Shown in pieces: positions 1 to 9,302 of a stretch of DNA of 64,000 nt. This DNA comes from Chloroflexota bacterium (GTDB taxonomy: Bacteria > Chloroflexota > Anaerolineae > Aggregatilineales > Phototrophicaceae). The position numbers were made by a program, and so were the translations under genes. How positions within the stretch are numbered: the stretch's first letter is position 1; each line of letters opens with the position of its first letter. Below the pieces are notes generated by a model that was not told where the DNA came from, did not search any database, and saw only the letters and a program-made list of their open reading frames with translations. The stretch lies in the NCBI GenBank assembly GCA_011523545.1, contig WTGN01000105.1, forward strand, positions 1-64,000, given 5' to 3'.

Positions 1-1376
1 CGCTGGTACAGCCGACCACAGACGCCGAGGAGGCAGAGTCCGTCGCCGAAGCGCCCGCTGAAGAATCGGACGCCGACGAGGCGCAGACCGTCGCCGAAGC
101 TGACGCCCCAGCCGAAGAAGCGCCCGCCCCGGCGGAAGCGCAAGACGCGGTCAAAGCTGAAGCGGCCGAAGAACCGGCGCCCGCCAAAGAGACATCGCGC
201 TTCAAGCGGGGTCAGGTTTATCGCGGTGTCATCAGCGCCACCAAACCGACGGCGGTGACGGTCGACCTGGGTGAAGGCGACCAGGGCATCGTGCCCGGCC
301 GCGAGCTGGAACTTATGACGCGCAAGCTGCTCGAATCGCTGGTGGTCGGCGCCGAGATTGATGTTTATGTCGTCAACCCGCGCAATCATCGTGGCGAAAC
401 GATTCTGTCAATCAATCACGCGCTGGAAGAGCTGGACTGGCGCAATGCCGAAGATTTCGCCAAATCCAGAGCGGTGTATGACGCCTTGATCGGCGGTTAC
501 AACAAAGGCGGGCTGATTGTGCGCTTTGGCCGCCTGCGTGGCTTTGTACCGCAGAGCCAACTGGCGGAAGAACGCGCCCGCGGCATGTCCGGCGCGACGC
601 CGGAAGAACGCTATGGCCCCATGGTCAACCAGCCAATCGGCGTCAAAGTGATGGAGGTGGACCGCCACCGCAACCGGCTGATCTTGTCTGAACGGGCCGC
701 GGCGCGCGAGCTGCGTCAGGCGCGCAAGGAAGCGCTGATCGCCGAGTTGAAGGTCGGCGATATCAAGAGCGGGCTCGTTGTCAGCTTGGAGAATTTCGGC
801 GCATTCGTGGATATCGGCGGCGGCGAGGGCCTTGTGCATGTTTCCGAGTTGGCATGGGGGCACGTCACCCACCCGCGCCAGGCGGTGAAAGTGGGCGACG
901 AAGTCGAGGTCGAAGTCATCAGCATCGATCCCAAGGCAAAGCGGATCGGCTTGAGCCGGCGGCGCGTCTTGCGCGACCCCTGGGACGAAGTCGCGACCGC
1001 CCTCCGCCGCGGCCAGTTGGTGCGCGGCCGCATCACCAAGCTCACCAAGTTTGGCGCTTTCGCCCGCTTGACGGACTATGACGCCATCGAGGGGCTCATT
1101 CATATTTCCGAGCTCTCCGGCGAGCGCGTCACCCATCCGCGCGAGGTCGTCAATCGCGGCGATGAGCTGGTCCTGCGCATCGTCAAGATTGACATCAGAG
1201 ACCGCCGCCTGGGCCTGAGTTTGAAATCGGTCAAGTCCACCGAATACCTCGATCTCGATTGGGAGATGGCGATTCAGGAATCGGTCACGCTGCAAGACCA
1301 AGCGGCAGATGACGAAGAACCGGAAGCCCAAGCCGAGGCCGAAGCGCCGGACGCTCAAGCCGAAACCGAAGATTAG
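1..1376 (+). CDS. S1 RNA-binding domain protein (ribosomal protein S1-like), 5' partial
   Basis: The reading frame is open from base 3, so the real start lies outside the window; the ATG at 255 in the ORF track is internal. The visible part has an Ala/Glu-rich acidic N-terminal stretch, then four S1-type OB folds: one starting near FKRGQVYRGVI, one degenerate around YNKGGLIVRFGRLRGFVP, and two canonical ones (LENFGAFVDIGGGEGLVHVS and KFGAFARLTDYDAIEGLIHI). The C-terminus is again acidic and low-complexity. Known S1-like proteins bind mRNA on the 30S subunit or act as general RNA chaperones. The flanking acidic tails are not part of E. coli S1 and are probably disordered. No downstream partner is evident; a 334-bp gap with a repeat follows. 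Confident as an S1-domain protein, less so as the functional S1 orthologue. Confidence 0.88.
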   Translation, partial: LVQPTTDAEEAESVAEAPAEESDADEAQTVAEADAPAEEAPAPAEAQDAVKAEAAEEPAPAKETSRFKRGQVYRGVISATKPTAVTVDLGEGDQGIVPGRELELMTRKLLESLVVGAEIDVYVVNPRNHRGETILSINHALEELDWRNAEDFAKSRAVYDALIGGYNKGGLIVRFGRLRGFVPQSQLAEERARGMSGATPEERYGPMVNQPIGVKVMEVDRHRNRLILSERAAARELRQARKEALIAELKVGDIKSGLVVSLENFGAFVDIGGGEGLVHVSELAWGHVTHPRQAVKVGDEVEVEVISIDPKAKRIGLSRRRVLRDPWDEVATALRRGQLVRGRITKLTKFGAFARLTDYDAIEGLIHISELSGERVTHPREVVNRGDELVLRIVKIDIRDRRLGLSLKSVKSTEYLDLDWEMAIQESVTLQDQAADDEEPEAQAEAEAPDAQAETED

Positions 1377-1461
1377 CCGGGCCGCAGAAGCGGCGTTAGC
1401 ACTGCCGCTCTCATCAAAGATTCTGGCTCATACAAATCAGCGAGCACGCACAACGAGAAAC

Positions 1462-1537
1462 TGTAGGGGCGAGCCATTGGGTCGCCCGTCGTTTAGACAG
1501 GCCGCGTATTCGGGCGACTTGATAAGTCGCCCCTACA
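1462..1537. repeat. REP/BIME-like hairpin pair
   Basis: Two short hairpins face each other: TGTAGGGGCGA opens the unit and TCGCCCCTACA, its exact reverse complement, closes it. The right hairpin is a perfect 9-bp stem (GGGCGACTT/AAGTCGCCC) with loop GAT. The left one has one mismatch. The same unit recurs through the window. The rest of the 1377-1710 gap holds only the promoter of the next gene. Confidence 0.8.
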
Positions 1538-1640
1538 TGTCTCGATTTGAATGCAGATGGGATTTAGCGCGTCCGTCAATAAAGCGGGGACGCCCGCCGG
1601 GCGCCCGTATCAACAAACTTCCTCAGTATGGCCGCAGGAT

Positions 1641-1669
1641 TTGACAATTCTTCCCCCAAACCTTAGCAT
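1641..1669 (+). promoter_or_regulatory. Sigma70-type promoter for the orphan Clp-N gene
   Basis: TTGACA (1641-1646), a 17-nt spacer and TAGCAT (1664-1669). An 8-bp palindrome TGTATACA follows directly and could be an operator, but no regulator is identified. Confidence 0.5.
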
Positions 1670-1710
1670 GTATACAAGCGGCAAATGCTAGCGCGCGGGA
1701 TAGATTCGCA

Positions 1711-2475
1711 GTGCCAAACAAAATGGAGCGCTTTACACAGCGGGCGCGCCGGGTGCTGAGCCTGGCTCAGGAAGCGGCGATCGCGATGGACAGCGCCTGG
1801 ATAGACACAGAACACGTGCTGCTCGCCCTCATTGACGAAGGCGGGGGCACAGCGGCGCGCATCCTGAGCGAGACGGGGATCGATCGCCAGCAAGTAGAGG
1901 CCCTGGCCAGAGCCGAAAGTAGAGCGAAGTCAACGCGCTCCCATCAGCTTGACCTGTCCCCCGACACCAAGAAGACGCTCGAGATGGCGGTGGACGAGGC
2001 GCGGCGCATGGACCACGGCTACATCGGCAGCGAGCACCTGCTCCTGGGCTTGCTGCGCTTGGAGAACTGCGCCGCCGTCAACATCCTGCGAAAACTTGAT
2101 GTCAATCGCGAGGAGATTCGGCGGCAATTCACCGTCATCATGCAAGAGGGGCCAGCGCTCACGCCACAAAGCGACGCGCCAGGATCTTCACGGCTTGAAT
2201 TCGCGAGCAACATCGAATACTTCCTCTTGCGAACGACCAGCCGCACAACGGGACAAATCAGCCATTTGCCGCTTGACCTCTCGCCGGACATCAAAGCCGC
2301 GCTGGAAGAAGCGCTGAAGGAAGTCGGGCATACCGGTCTTTTGCTTCTGGAAGAGCGGCATCTGCTTCTCGGCCTGCTGCAGAATCGCGCCGGCGCCCTC
2401 AGCCGCATCTTGCTTGCGGCCGGCATTGAAATTGACGAATTGATCCTCAGTCTGCGCCGCCCCGGCGACGATTGA
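1711..2475 (+). CDS. Orphan Clp N-domain protein (no AAA+ module)
   Basis: A 254-aa protein that begins [20 protein letters not shown], almost identical to the start of ClpC next door, including the GTG start codon. It has three Clp-N-type helical repeats: about residues 8-70, 82-145, and a more diverged one at 185-245 preceded by LDLSPDIKAALEEAL. There is no Walker A motif and no AAA+ domain. In ClpC the N-domain receives adaptors and substrates, so a free N-domain could compete for adaptors, buffer substrates or regulate ClpC; this is inference. It looks like a partial duplication of clpC 5' sequence with a third repeat added. It has its own TTGACA promoter and a weak Shine-Dalgarno, unlike clpC. 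Similar stand-alone Clp-N proteins (ClpN/ClpS-like partners) exist in other bacteria. Confidence 0.85.
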   Translation: MPNKMERFTQRARRVLSLAQEAAIAMDSAWIDTEHVLLALIDEGGGTAARILSETGIDRQQVEALARAESRAKSTRSHQLDLSPDTKKTLEMAVDEARRMDHGYIGSEHLLLGLLRLENCAAVNILRKLDVNREEIRRQFTVIMQEGPALTPQSDAPGSSRLEFASNIEYFLLRTTSRTTGQISHLPLDLSPDIKAALEEALKEVGHTGLLLLEERHLLLGLLQNRAGALSRILLAAGIEIDELILSLRRPGDD

Positions 2476-2654
2476 TTCGCCATTCGCGCATCCGCCGCCC
2501 TACGATTTTCCCGCGTCTCTGTCCGATGCGCTTGAGTCTCCGTTGATAAACCGGGACGCATCCGCTAGTATTGATGCGCAATGCTGCGCCGGAAGCAAAG
2601 GCGCGGGATTCTTGCGAACATTTAAGAAGGCATATCACGACGAGACGCAAGTGC

Positions 2655-2663
2655 TGGTATAAT
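2655..2663 (+). promoter_or_regulatory. Extended -10 promoter upstream of clpC
   Basis: TGG followed by TATAAT (2658-2663) is an extended -10 element. No convincing -35 hexamer is seen at the right distance. It gives a leader of about 60 nt to the GTG of clpC. No CIRCE or CtsR-type site was recognised here. Confidence 0.5.
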
Positions 2664-2727
2664 TGCAGGTAGGCTAAACTTTCGGACGAGCCCAAGAGTC
2701 GGGCTGCTGATGTTGGAGGAGTAGACC

Positions 2728-5226
2728 GTGCCGAATAAAATGGAACGCTTCACACAGCGGGCGCGGCGCGTGCTGAGCCTGGCGCAAGAAGAGGCCGAAC
2801 GACTGCAGCACCACCAGATTGGAACGGAGCATCTGCTTCTCGGCTTGATGCGTGAAGATGGCGGGGTTGCCGGGCGCGTCCTGCGTGACCTGGGCCTGGA
2901 CGCGCGCCGGGTGGAAGAACTGGTGTCGCGCCTGTCCACCGCCGATGAGCGCCGCAGCCATGTGCAGCTGGACTTGTCGCCCGGGACCAAAAAAGTGCTG
3001 GAGCTGGCGGTCGATGAAGCGCGGCGGATGGGCCACCATTACATCGGCACCGAGCATCTGCTGCTGGGCCTGGTGCGCCAGCAGGAAGGCATCGCGCTGG
3101 ATGTGCTGCGCCGGCTGGGCGTAAGCCCGGAAGAGGTGCGCCGGCAGACCAGCAAAGTGCTGCAGGAGAGCCCGGTGCAATCGGCGCAGAGGACGCAGGA
3201 CCGCCCCCAAGGCAAAGGCTCGCGCAAAGACAGCACACCCCTCGTTGATCAATTGGCGACCGACTTGACCAGCCTGGCGGAAAATGGCAAGCTTGACCCC
3301 GTCGTCGGCCGCGAGATGGAAATCGAACGGGTCATACAAGTGTTGAGCCGCCGGCGGAAGAATAACCCGGCCCTGATCGGCGAACCGGGCGTCGGCAAGA
3401 CCGCCATCGTGGAGGGCTTGGCCCAGCGCATCGTCGAGGGCGACACGCCCAAACCCCTGCTCCGCAAGCGCGTGCTGCAGCTGGATGTCGGCTCATTGGT
3501 CGCCGGCACCATGTACCGCGGGCAATTTGAAGAACGTCTCAAACGCGTCATTGAGGAACTCAAGGCCTCGGATACCATCCTGTTTATTGACGAGGTGCAC
3601 ATGCTGGTGGGCGCGGGCTCGGCCGGCAGCAGCGTCGACGCCGCCAACATCCTCAAACCGGCGCTGGCCCGTGGCGAATTGCAATGCATCGGCGCCACCA
3701 CCCTCGATGAATATCGCAAGCATATCGAAAGCGACGCCGCCCTCGAGCGCCGCTTCCAGCAGATTCAAGTGGCGGAGCCGACGATTGAAGAAACGATTGA
3801 AATCCTGCAAGGCATCAAATTCCCTTATCAAGATCATCATAATGTCGAAATCACTGACGACGCCATTGAAACCGCGGCAAACCTGTCCGCCCGTTACATC
3901 CCCGACCGTTTTCTGCCCGATAAGGCGATCGATTTAATTGACGAAGCGGCGGCGCGGCTGCGCATGTACAAAAGCCCGGAGGCGGCCGCCGTACGCCGTG
4001 TCATGGATGAACTGGAAGAAATCCACGACGATATCGAACTGCTGCAAGACGCAGGCGAGCCGGAGGAAGCCGAGACGCTGCGAATCCGGCGCGAGTCCCT
4101 GGATGCCAAGTTGGCGGATATACGCCTGAACTGGAATGAAGACACCGGGCAGCCGCGCCTGGTCGGCGAGGATATCTCCGAGGTGGCGGCGATGTGGACC
4201 GGCATCCCGGTCACGCGTATCGCCAATGAAGAGAGCGAGCGCTTAATGGAGATGGAAGACAAGCTGCACGAGCGCATCATCGGGCAGCACGAAGCCATCG
4301 TCTCCATCAGCAAGGCGGTCCGCCGCGCCCGCGCCGGTTTGAAAGATCCGCGGCGCCCCATCGGCTCCTTCATGTTCCTCGGCCCGACCGGCGTCGGCAA
4401 AACCGAATTGACGAAAGCCCTGGCCGAGTTTCTCTTCGGCAGCGAGGACGCCCTGATCCAGCTGGATATGAGTGAGTTCATGGAGCGGCATTCGGTCGCG
4501 CGGCTCGTCGGCGCGCCTCCCGGTTATGTCGGCTACGAAGATGCCGGCCAATTGACCGAGGCTGTGCGGCGGCGCCCCTATAGCATTGTCGTCTTTGACG
4601 AAGTGGAGAAAGCGCATCCGGAAGCCTTCAACATGCTGCTGCAAGTCATGGAAGAAGGCACCTTGACGGACGCGCGCGGCCGGCGGGTAGATTTTCGCAA
4701 CGCCATGATTGTGATGACAAGCAATGTCGGCGCCGAGCTGATCAAACCCAATTCCGGGCTGGGTTTCAACACCCAGCTGGATGCTGAAAAGCTTGATGAC
4801 GAGCAATACCAAGACATGAGCCGCAACGTGACCGACAAGCTCCAGCGCATGTTTCGGCCAGAATTTCTCAATCGCGTTGATGCCACGATCATATTCCGCT
4901 CGCTCACCCGCGACGAGATCAGGCAGATTGTCGATCTCGAATTGAACAAAGTGCGCGAACGCCTGCTTGAGCACGCTATCACGCTGGAAGCCAGCGATGG
5001 CGGCATCGGCTGGCTCTCGGACAATGGCTACAACCCCGAATTCGGCGCCCGCCCCCTGCGCCGCCTGATCCAAAACGAAGTCGAAGATCGCCTCTCCGAT
5101 GGCATCCTCTCTGGTGAATTCGGCCTGGCCAGCGTCGTGCGCGTCGATGTCGACGATGACGGCGGCCTGACGATGTACACTGTCGAGGAAGAAGAAGTCG
5201 CGGACGAACTCGAGACACCGGTCTAG
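2728..5226 (+). CDS. clpC: ATP-dependent Clp protease ATP-binding subunit ClpC
   Basis: A full-length 832-aa HSP100 unfoldase that feeds proteins to ClpP. Domains in order: two Clp-N repeats (about 5-150), first AAA+ module with Walker A GEPGVGKT near residue 218 and Walker [11 protein letters not shown], the ClpC middle coiled coil (about 410-470), second AAA+ module with GPTGVGKT near residue 552 and [14 protein letters not shown], and the C-terminal D2-small domain. GLGF near residue 678 fits the (L/V/I)GF loop that docks on ClpP. The GTG start is fixed by GGAGGAG about 9 nt upstream. The last 44 codons are copied three more times downstream in front of or after membrane-protein genes, which is very unusual. 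The first of those genes starts only 7-10 nt after the clpC stop, so it is probably co-transcribed. Confidence 0.97.
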   Translation: MPNKMERFTQRARRVLSLAQEEAERLQHHQIGTEHLLLGLMREDGGVAGRVLRDLGLDARRVEELVSRLSTADERRSHVQLDLSPGTKKVLELAVDEARRMGHHYIGTEHLLLGLVRQQEGIALDVLRRLGVSPEEVRRQTSKVLQESPVQSAQRTQDRPQGKGSRKDSTPLVDQLATDLTSLAENGKLDPVVGREMEIERVIQVLSRRRKNNPALIGEPGVGKTAIVEGLAQRIVEGDTPKPLLRKRVLQLDVGSLVAGTMYRGQFEERLKRVIEELKASDTILFIDEVHMLVGAGSAGSSVDAANILKPALARGELQCIGATTLDEYRKHIESDAALERRFQQIQVAEPTIEETIEILQGIKFPYQDHHNVEITDDAIETAANLSARYIPDRFLPDKAIDLIDEAAARLRMYKSPEAAAVRRVMDELEEIHDDIELLQDAGEPEEAETLRIRRESLDAKLADIRLNWNEDTGQPRLVGEDISEVAAMWTGIPVTRIANEESERLMEMEDKLHERIIGQHEAIVSISKAVRRARAGLKDPRRPIGSFMFLGPTGVGKTELTKALAEFLFGSEDALIQLDMSEFMERHSVARLVGAPPGYVGYEDAGQLTEAVRRRPYSIVVFDEVEKAHPEAFNMLLQVMEEGTLTDARGRRVDFRNAMIVMTSNVGAELIKPNSGLGFNTQLDAEKLDDEQYQDMSRNVTDKLQRMFRPEFLNRVDATIIFRSLTRDEIRQIVDLELNKVRERLLEHAITLEASDGGIGWLSDNGYNPEFGARPLRRLIQNEVEDRLSDGILSGEFGLASVVRVDVDDDGGLTMYTVEEEEVADELETPV

Positions 5227-5236
5227 ACAAGCCTTG

Positions 5237-7102
5237 ATGGCGCGTTCGCAATCTGCCATGCGTCGGCCGGCAGTGCTCGGGCGGCGTATCGCCTGTCTGT
5301 TGTTTGCGGTCTTGGCGCTGCTGTCATTTATTCTTGTCCTGTATCTGGGAAGCCACAGCCGGCTGATCGGTGATGACTTTTGTCATTTGGTCTCGGGGCA
5401 GGCGTATGGGCCCTGGGGAAATCTTCTCTTTTGGCGAAACTCCTATAACGGCAGCTACAGTTTCTATTTCTTGCAAGGATTAAGCGGGCCGCTGGATACA
5501 CGGGCTCCCGGCCTGTTTATTGTCATTACCGTGGCAGCTTTGCTAATCGGTTTCGTCTGGCTCATCCTTGCCGGTCACCGTCTGTTAGGACTGGTGAGAC
5601 CGCCATTGGCACAGGTAATCCTGGTGGTGGCCGCATTAGTGTGGCTCGCCATAGATGGGCTGCCGTCTGCGCTTGGGATCTACTTCTATACAGTCCTGTC
5701 CCGCCATACGCTTCCAATCGCCATTCTTGCGATCGCCCTAGCCGCCTGCTGCGAAGTTGCTCATCGTGTCCGTAGCGCACGCAAGCTCGCGGCCGCCTGT
5801 TTGATCTTCGCATTGCTTGCCTTCGTCAACGCAGGCATGGCGGAAATCTTCGCCTTCATTCAGCTGGCGCTACTCACTACATTGTTGCCGGCAGTCTACG
5901 TGATGATTCCAGAAACGGCCCGGCGAAACAGTATTGCCTTAAGCATATTCGGATGGGCGGCGACCGTCTCAGGATTGCTGGTAATGTTGACCGCGCCGGG
6001 GGCCGCCAGGCGAATGGCAATATATGACGCACGAGGATTGCCACTACGCTCTTTTGGCGAGATGTTGCCGCAGTTTCTCGAGAGTAGCCTGACATTCATC
6101 GCTGACAGTCAATATCTCGTCGGGCTTATTGGCATGCTTGCGCTCTGTCTTTTTTTGATGCTGTTTTTCCCGCGCCCGGCCACGTCAACGCCAGTTCGAA
6201 AGCCGATGCAACTTTATCTCCCGCCACTGTTGCTTTGTGTGCATGTGCAACTGCTGCTCATACCGCTCGTCTGGAGTCACCAGAGCGACAACCCGCTTGT
6301 ATTTGGACGATTCAGCCCCGCATACGCGGTGGTGGTCGTTTCTCATACGCTTCTCGTGCTGTGCCTGGTGGGCATCTTGCTGGCGCAGCGAAATATCAAT
6401 TCCCGATTGCTGAAAAGACCGGAATACTGGATTGCGATTCCGGTTTTGACGTTGGCATTTGTCTTCGCTCTGTTCAGCCTTACCCAATTCCGAAGCGTCG
6501 ATTCGCGCGTCCAGAGATATGGCTTCTGCAGTATCTTCATTTTGCTCCTCGCTCTACTCTGGCAATTTCATTTTCATTTTCGAGGAACCAGAAACAATCG
6601 TTTCCCTGCAACCGCAATTTGGGTCTCCCTTGTGATGTGCATGTCCGCCCTTATCCCGGTTGCAATAAACCTGGTCATTAACAACGGTCTATATCTTTAC
6701 ACTTTGTCGTTCGTGTCATTTGCATTTTCCATTGTCGGATTCATTTGCGGCATCTCGATTGCCTATGCAATCAATCTGGCAAATGCAGAAACGGCCGCCA
6801 TTCCTCAAACGCGAATGCTCGCGTATGGGAGCGCCATAATCGCCATTGTGATCTGGGCCAGTACGTTGTTGGGTAATGCCAGGAACATAAGTAAATTCGA
6901 GCAGTTCTCGCAGGCCTGGAATGAAAGACATCAGTTGATATTGTCTAGTCGAGAAAGTGGAGAACTGCTGGCAGAGGTCCCTCCACTACTCACTGGAAGT
7001 CCAAAAGCTCTAGGCTATGATTCGCGACCGTTTTATTATTGGGAGACTTACTGCGCTTCCGACGAAATCACCGCGTTGCTTGAGGAAAAGTATCGGGCAT
7101 AA
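5237..7102 (+). CDS. Multi-pass membrane protein, GT-C glycosyltransferase-like (DUF6056-like), cassette 1
   Basis: A 621-aa protein with about a dozen hydrophobic segments. After the first membrane helix comes SRLIGDDFCHL, an acidic DD motif in the first outer loop as in GT-C lipid-linked sugar transferases, followed by YGPWGNLLFW and NGSYSFYFL. A mid-protein FVNAGMAE motif and a C-terminal WNERHQLI segment are shared with six other proteins here. Assignment to GT-C/DUF6056 is by pattern only; no substrate can be named. TTG (5234) or ATG (5237) could start it; the ATG is kept in all three tandem copies. It starts 10 nt after the clpC stop and precedes the array terminator at 11.4 kb, so read-through from clpC is likely. 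Role inferred: transfer or polymerisation of envelope glycans. Confidence 0.75.
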   Translation: MARSQSAMRRPAVLGRRIACLLFAVLALLSFILVLYLGSHSRLIGDDFCHLVSGQAYGPWGNLLFWRNSYNGSYSFYFLQGLSGPLDTRAPGLFIVITVAALLIGFVWLILAGHRLLGLVRPPLAQVILVVAALVWLAIDGLPSALGIYFYTVLSRHTLPIAILAIALAACCEVAHRVRSARKLAAACLIFALLAFVNAGMAEIFAFIQLALLTTLLPAVYVMIPETARRNSIALSIFGWAATVSGLLVMLTAPGAARRMAIYDARGLPLRSFGEMLPQFLESSLTFIADSQYLVGLIGMLALCLFLMLFFPRPATSTPVRKPMQLYLPPLLLCVHVQLLLIPLVWSHQSDNPLVFGRFSPAYAVVVVSHTLLVLCLVGILLAQRNINSRLLKRPEYWIAIPVLTLAFVFALFSLTQFRSVDSRVQRYGFCSIFILLLALLWQFHFHFRGTRNNRFPATAIWVSLVMCMSALIPVAINLVINNGLYLYTLSFVSFAFSIVGFICGISIAYAINLANAETAAIPQTRMLAYGSAIIAIVIWASTLLGNARNISKFEQFSQAWNERHQLILSSRESGELLAEVPPLLTGSPKALGYDSRPFYYWETYCASDEITALLEEKYRA

Positions 7103-7118
7103 GAATCTGACGGGGGAC

Positions 7119-7259
7119 GCAATCTCACTCAGCAGCACCTTTTCGGGGGAATTCGGTTTGGACCGAGTCGTGCGGATCACTGTCGAAGATTACCCCGGCC
7201 TGACGACGTGCACGGTCGAGCATGAAGAAGTCGCGGACGAACTCGAGGCGCCGGTCTAG
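7119..7259 (+). pseudogene. clpC 3'-end copy 2 (about 44 codons, decayed)
   Basis: Sequence homologous to the end of clpC, ending with codons for [11 protein letters not shown] and TAG. It begins 17 nt after the stop of cassette 1 and is followed, 7 nt after its TAG, by the ATG of cassette 2, the same geometry as real clpC and cassette 1. It has more substitutions than copy 3 (for example TVEDYPGLTTCTV in place of [13 protein letters not shown]) and no AAA+ part. The ORF-track entry 7017..7259 reads this remnant joined out of frame to the preceding gene and is not considered a gene. Confidence 0.85.
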
Positions 7260-7266
7260 GCGAGCG

Positions 7267-9138
7267 ATGATGGCGCATTCTCAACCTTTGAACTACTGGC
7301 AGTCACGTTTTTGGCGGCGAAGCGCTTGGCCGATATTCGCAGGCTTGGCGCTGATATCTCTGATTCTTGTCCTATATCTGGGTAGCCATAGCCGCATAAA
7401 GGGTGACGACTTCTGTCACCTGTCCTCGGGATTGGAGTACGGTCCCTGGGGCAATCTCCTCTACTGGCGCAACTCATTTAATGGCAGCTACAGCTACTAT
7501 TTCTTGCACGGTTTGACCGCGCCGCTGGACACGCTGGCGCCTCTCGCCTTCGTCGCCATCAACATCGTCGCCTGGCTGTTCGGGCTCGCCTGGCTGATCG
7601 TCGCCGGCCGCCGGTTCTTGGGTGGGGAAAGCCTACCCCTGGCACCGGTGACACTGGTGGCGGCCGCCTTGCTATGGTTCACAATCTATGGACTGGTGAC
7701 TCAGCATTCAATCTACTTCTATTCAGCCGCGACCCGCCATACGCTTCCAATCGCTGCCTTGCTGATCGCCTTGGCTGCCTGCTGCGAATTCCTCGCGCGG
7801 TTGCATTCTACTCGTGGTTTTGCGCTCGGCTGTCTGATCTTCGCATTGTTCGCCTTTGTCAACGCGGGCATGGCGGAGGTCTTTGCCGTTCTGCAGCTGG
7901 CGCTTTTCACTGCATTGCTTGCCGCAGCCTACATGATGATTCCACAGGCAGTCCAACGCAAGTGTTACGCCATTATCATATCGGGATGGGCAGCGAATTG
8001 CCTGGCGCTGATTACAATGCTGAGCGCCCCGGGGGTCGCCAGACGGCTCGCGTCATTTAAGTCCTGGACAAGCATGCCGCAACGCTCATACGCGGATATG
8101 CTGCACCAGAGTCTCGAACATATTCAGTCTTTGTTCATTGACGCGGAATTGAACGCCGGGTTCTTTGGCATGTTCTTCTTTGGCGTGTTTATGACGCTGG
8201 CTTTCCGCTCCCCCCACCTCGCGCCGCCTTTACCGAGCCGCAGGTCATTTCAACTGGCCGCGCTGCCACTTTGGCTCGGTTTCCTTGGGCAATTGCTTCT
8301 TGCGCTAGTCCTTTGGTCTGGCTTGAGCGCAAACCCGCTTGCGCAAGACCGGCTTAGCCCGGTGGTCGCTGTTGCCGTCGGCGTCAACGCGCTTCTTCTG
8401 TTGAACTTGGGCGCCAGTATCGTGGCCCGGCGCGAGCTTAACGCGTATTTGCTGGACAAGCCAAGTCATTGGGCCGCGATGCCAATTCTGACGCTGGGAA
8501 TGATTGTACTTTTGTTCGGTCTAGCCCAATTGGATTCCATTGCTCCGCAAGCGGCGACGATAATCCTCGTCAACAAATCTCTGCTAATCTTTATTCTGCT
8601 TTGGCAATTTAATATTAACCGTTCGGGGACGAGAAAGGCCAAGACCATTGCGCCGGCCGTGTGGGGCTTCCTCGTAATGTGCATGTCCGCGGCCGTCGTT
8701 GTTGGCGTAGGCGAAGTGATTCGCGGCCGTGTCTATTTGTACACATTGTCATTCCTGCCATTCGCGTCCGCCTTTACAGGATTCCTTTGGGGCCTCGCGC
8801 TTGCCTCAGCCATCCATCAGATACACGCAGCAACGCCCGCCACGCGCGCAACGCGCCTGCTCATGTCTGGCAGCGCCGGAGTCGCCATCGCGATCTGGGT
8901 CGCTTCGTTGGCTGGCTACGCCGGCAACATACCCCAATTTGAGCAATACTCGCAGGCTTGGGACGAGCGGCATGAACTAATACTGGCCCGTCGCGACAGT
9001 GGAGTTTTTCTGTCAAAGGTGCCTGAACTGACAGTTATGCCCGACATCCTTGACTACAGCCGGGAGCTAGATTATTGGCAGGCGTCCTGCGCCTCCGATG
9101 ATATTACCGCGTTTCTAGAAGAAAGATATCGGGCCTAA
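7267..9138 (+). CDS. Multi-pass membrane protein, GT-C-like (DUF6056-like), cassette 2
   Basis: A 623-aa paralogue of cassette 1 with the same hydrophobic profile. It keeps SRIKGDDFCHL, YGPWGNLLYW, FVNAGMAEV, a WDERHELI segment and a C-terminus ending DITAFLEERYRA. The ORF-track start at 7222 lies inside the clpC-tail copy; the paired ATG ATG at 7267/7270 matches the TTG ATG of cassette 1, so 7267 is used. No strong Shine-Dalgarno is seen; GAAGAAG and GGAC of the clpC tail lie too far upstream, so coupling to translation of the tail is possible only if the tail were itself translated. Function inferred as for cassette 1. Alternative: a flippase-like or Wzy-type polymerase. Confidence 0.75.
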   Translation: MMAHSQPLNYWQSRFWRRSAWPIFAGLALISLILVLYLGSHSRIKGDDFCHLSSGLEYGPWGNLLYWRNSFNGSYSYYFLHGLTAPLDTLAPLAFVAINIVAWLFGLAWLIVAGRRFLGGESLPLAPVTLVAAALLWFTIYGLVTQHSIYFYSAATRHTLPIAALLIALAACCEFLARLHSTRGFALGCLIFALFAFVNAGMAEVFAVLQLALFTALLAAAYMMIPQAVQRKCYAIIISGWAANCLALITMLSAPGVARRLASFKSWTSMPQRSYADMLHQSLEHIQSLFIDAELNAGFFGMFFFGVFMTLAFRSPHLAPPLPSRRSFQLAALPLWLGFLGQLLLALVLWSGLSANPLAQDRLSPVVAVAVGVNALLLLNLGASIVARRELNAYLLDKPSHWAAMPILTLGMIVLLFGLAQLDSIAPQAATIILVNKSLLIFILLWQFNINRSGTRKAKTIAPAVWGFLVMCMSAAVVVGVGEVIRGRVYLYTLSFLPFASAFTGFLWGLALASAIHQIHAATPATRATRLLMSGSAGVAIAIWVASLAGYAGNIPQFEQYSQAWDERHELILARRDSGVFLSKVPELTVMPDILDYSRELDYWQASCASDDITAFLEERYRA

Positions 9139-9154
9139 GTATTAACCAACGGGC

Positions 9155-9295
9155 GCAATCTGGCTCGGCGGCATCCTCTCGGAGGAATTCGGCCTGGCCA
9201 GCGTCGTGCGCGTCGATGTCGATGATGACGGCGGCCTGACGATGTACACTGTCGAGCATGAAGAAGTCGCGGACGAACTCGAGGCATCGGTCTAG
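9155..9295 (+). pseudogene. clpC 3'-end copy 3 (about 44 codons, well preserved)
   Basis: Over its last 110 bases this copy differs from the genuine clpC end at only about eight positions by eye. It encodes [20 protein letters not shown] and then [11 protein letters not shown] before TAG. It starts about 16 nt after the cassette 2 stop and ends 7 nt before the ATG of cassette 3. The membrane genes it separates are clearly more different from each other than this flank is from clpC. Confidence 0.88.
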
Positions 9296-9302
9296 GCGAG
9301 CG

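Noticed and set aside
408-1358. 316-aa minus-strand ORF
   Set aside because: Antisense to the S1-domain gene; composition follows the codon pattern of the other strand and it resembles no family.
4243-5259. 338-aa minus-strand ORF
   Set aside because: Shadow of clpC on the opposite strand.
7017-7259. 80-aa plus-strand ORF ending like ClpC
   Set aside because: It joins out-of-frame sequence of cassette 1 to the clpC-tail copy; treated as a pseudogene fragment, not a gene.
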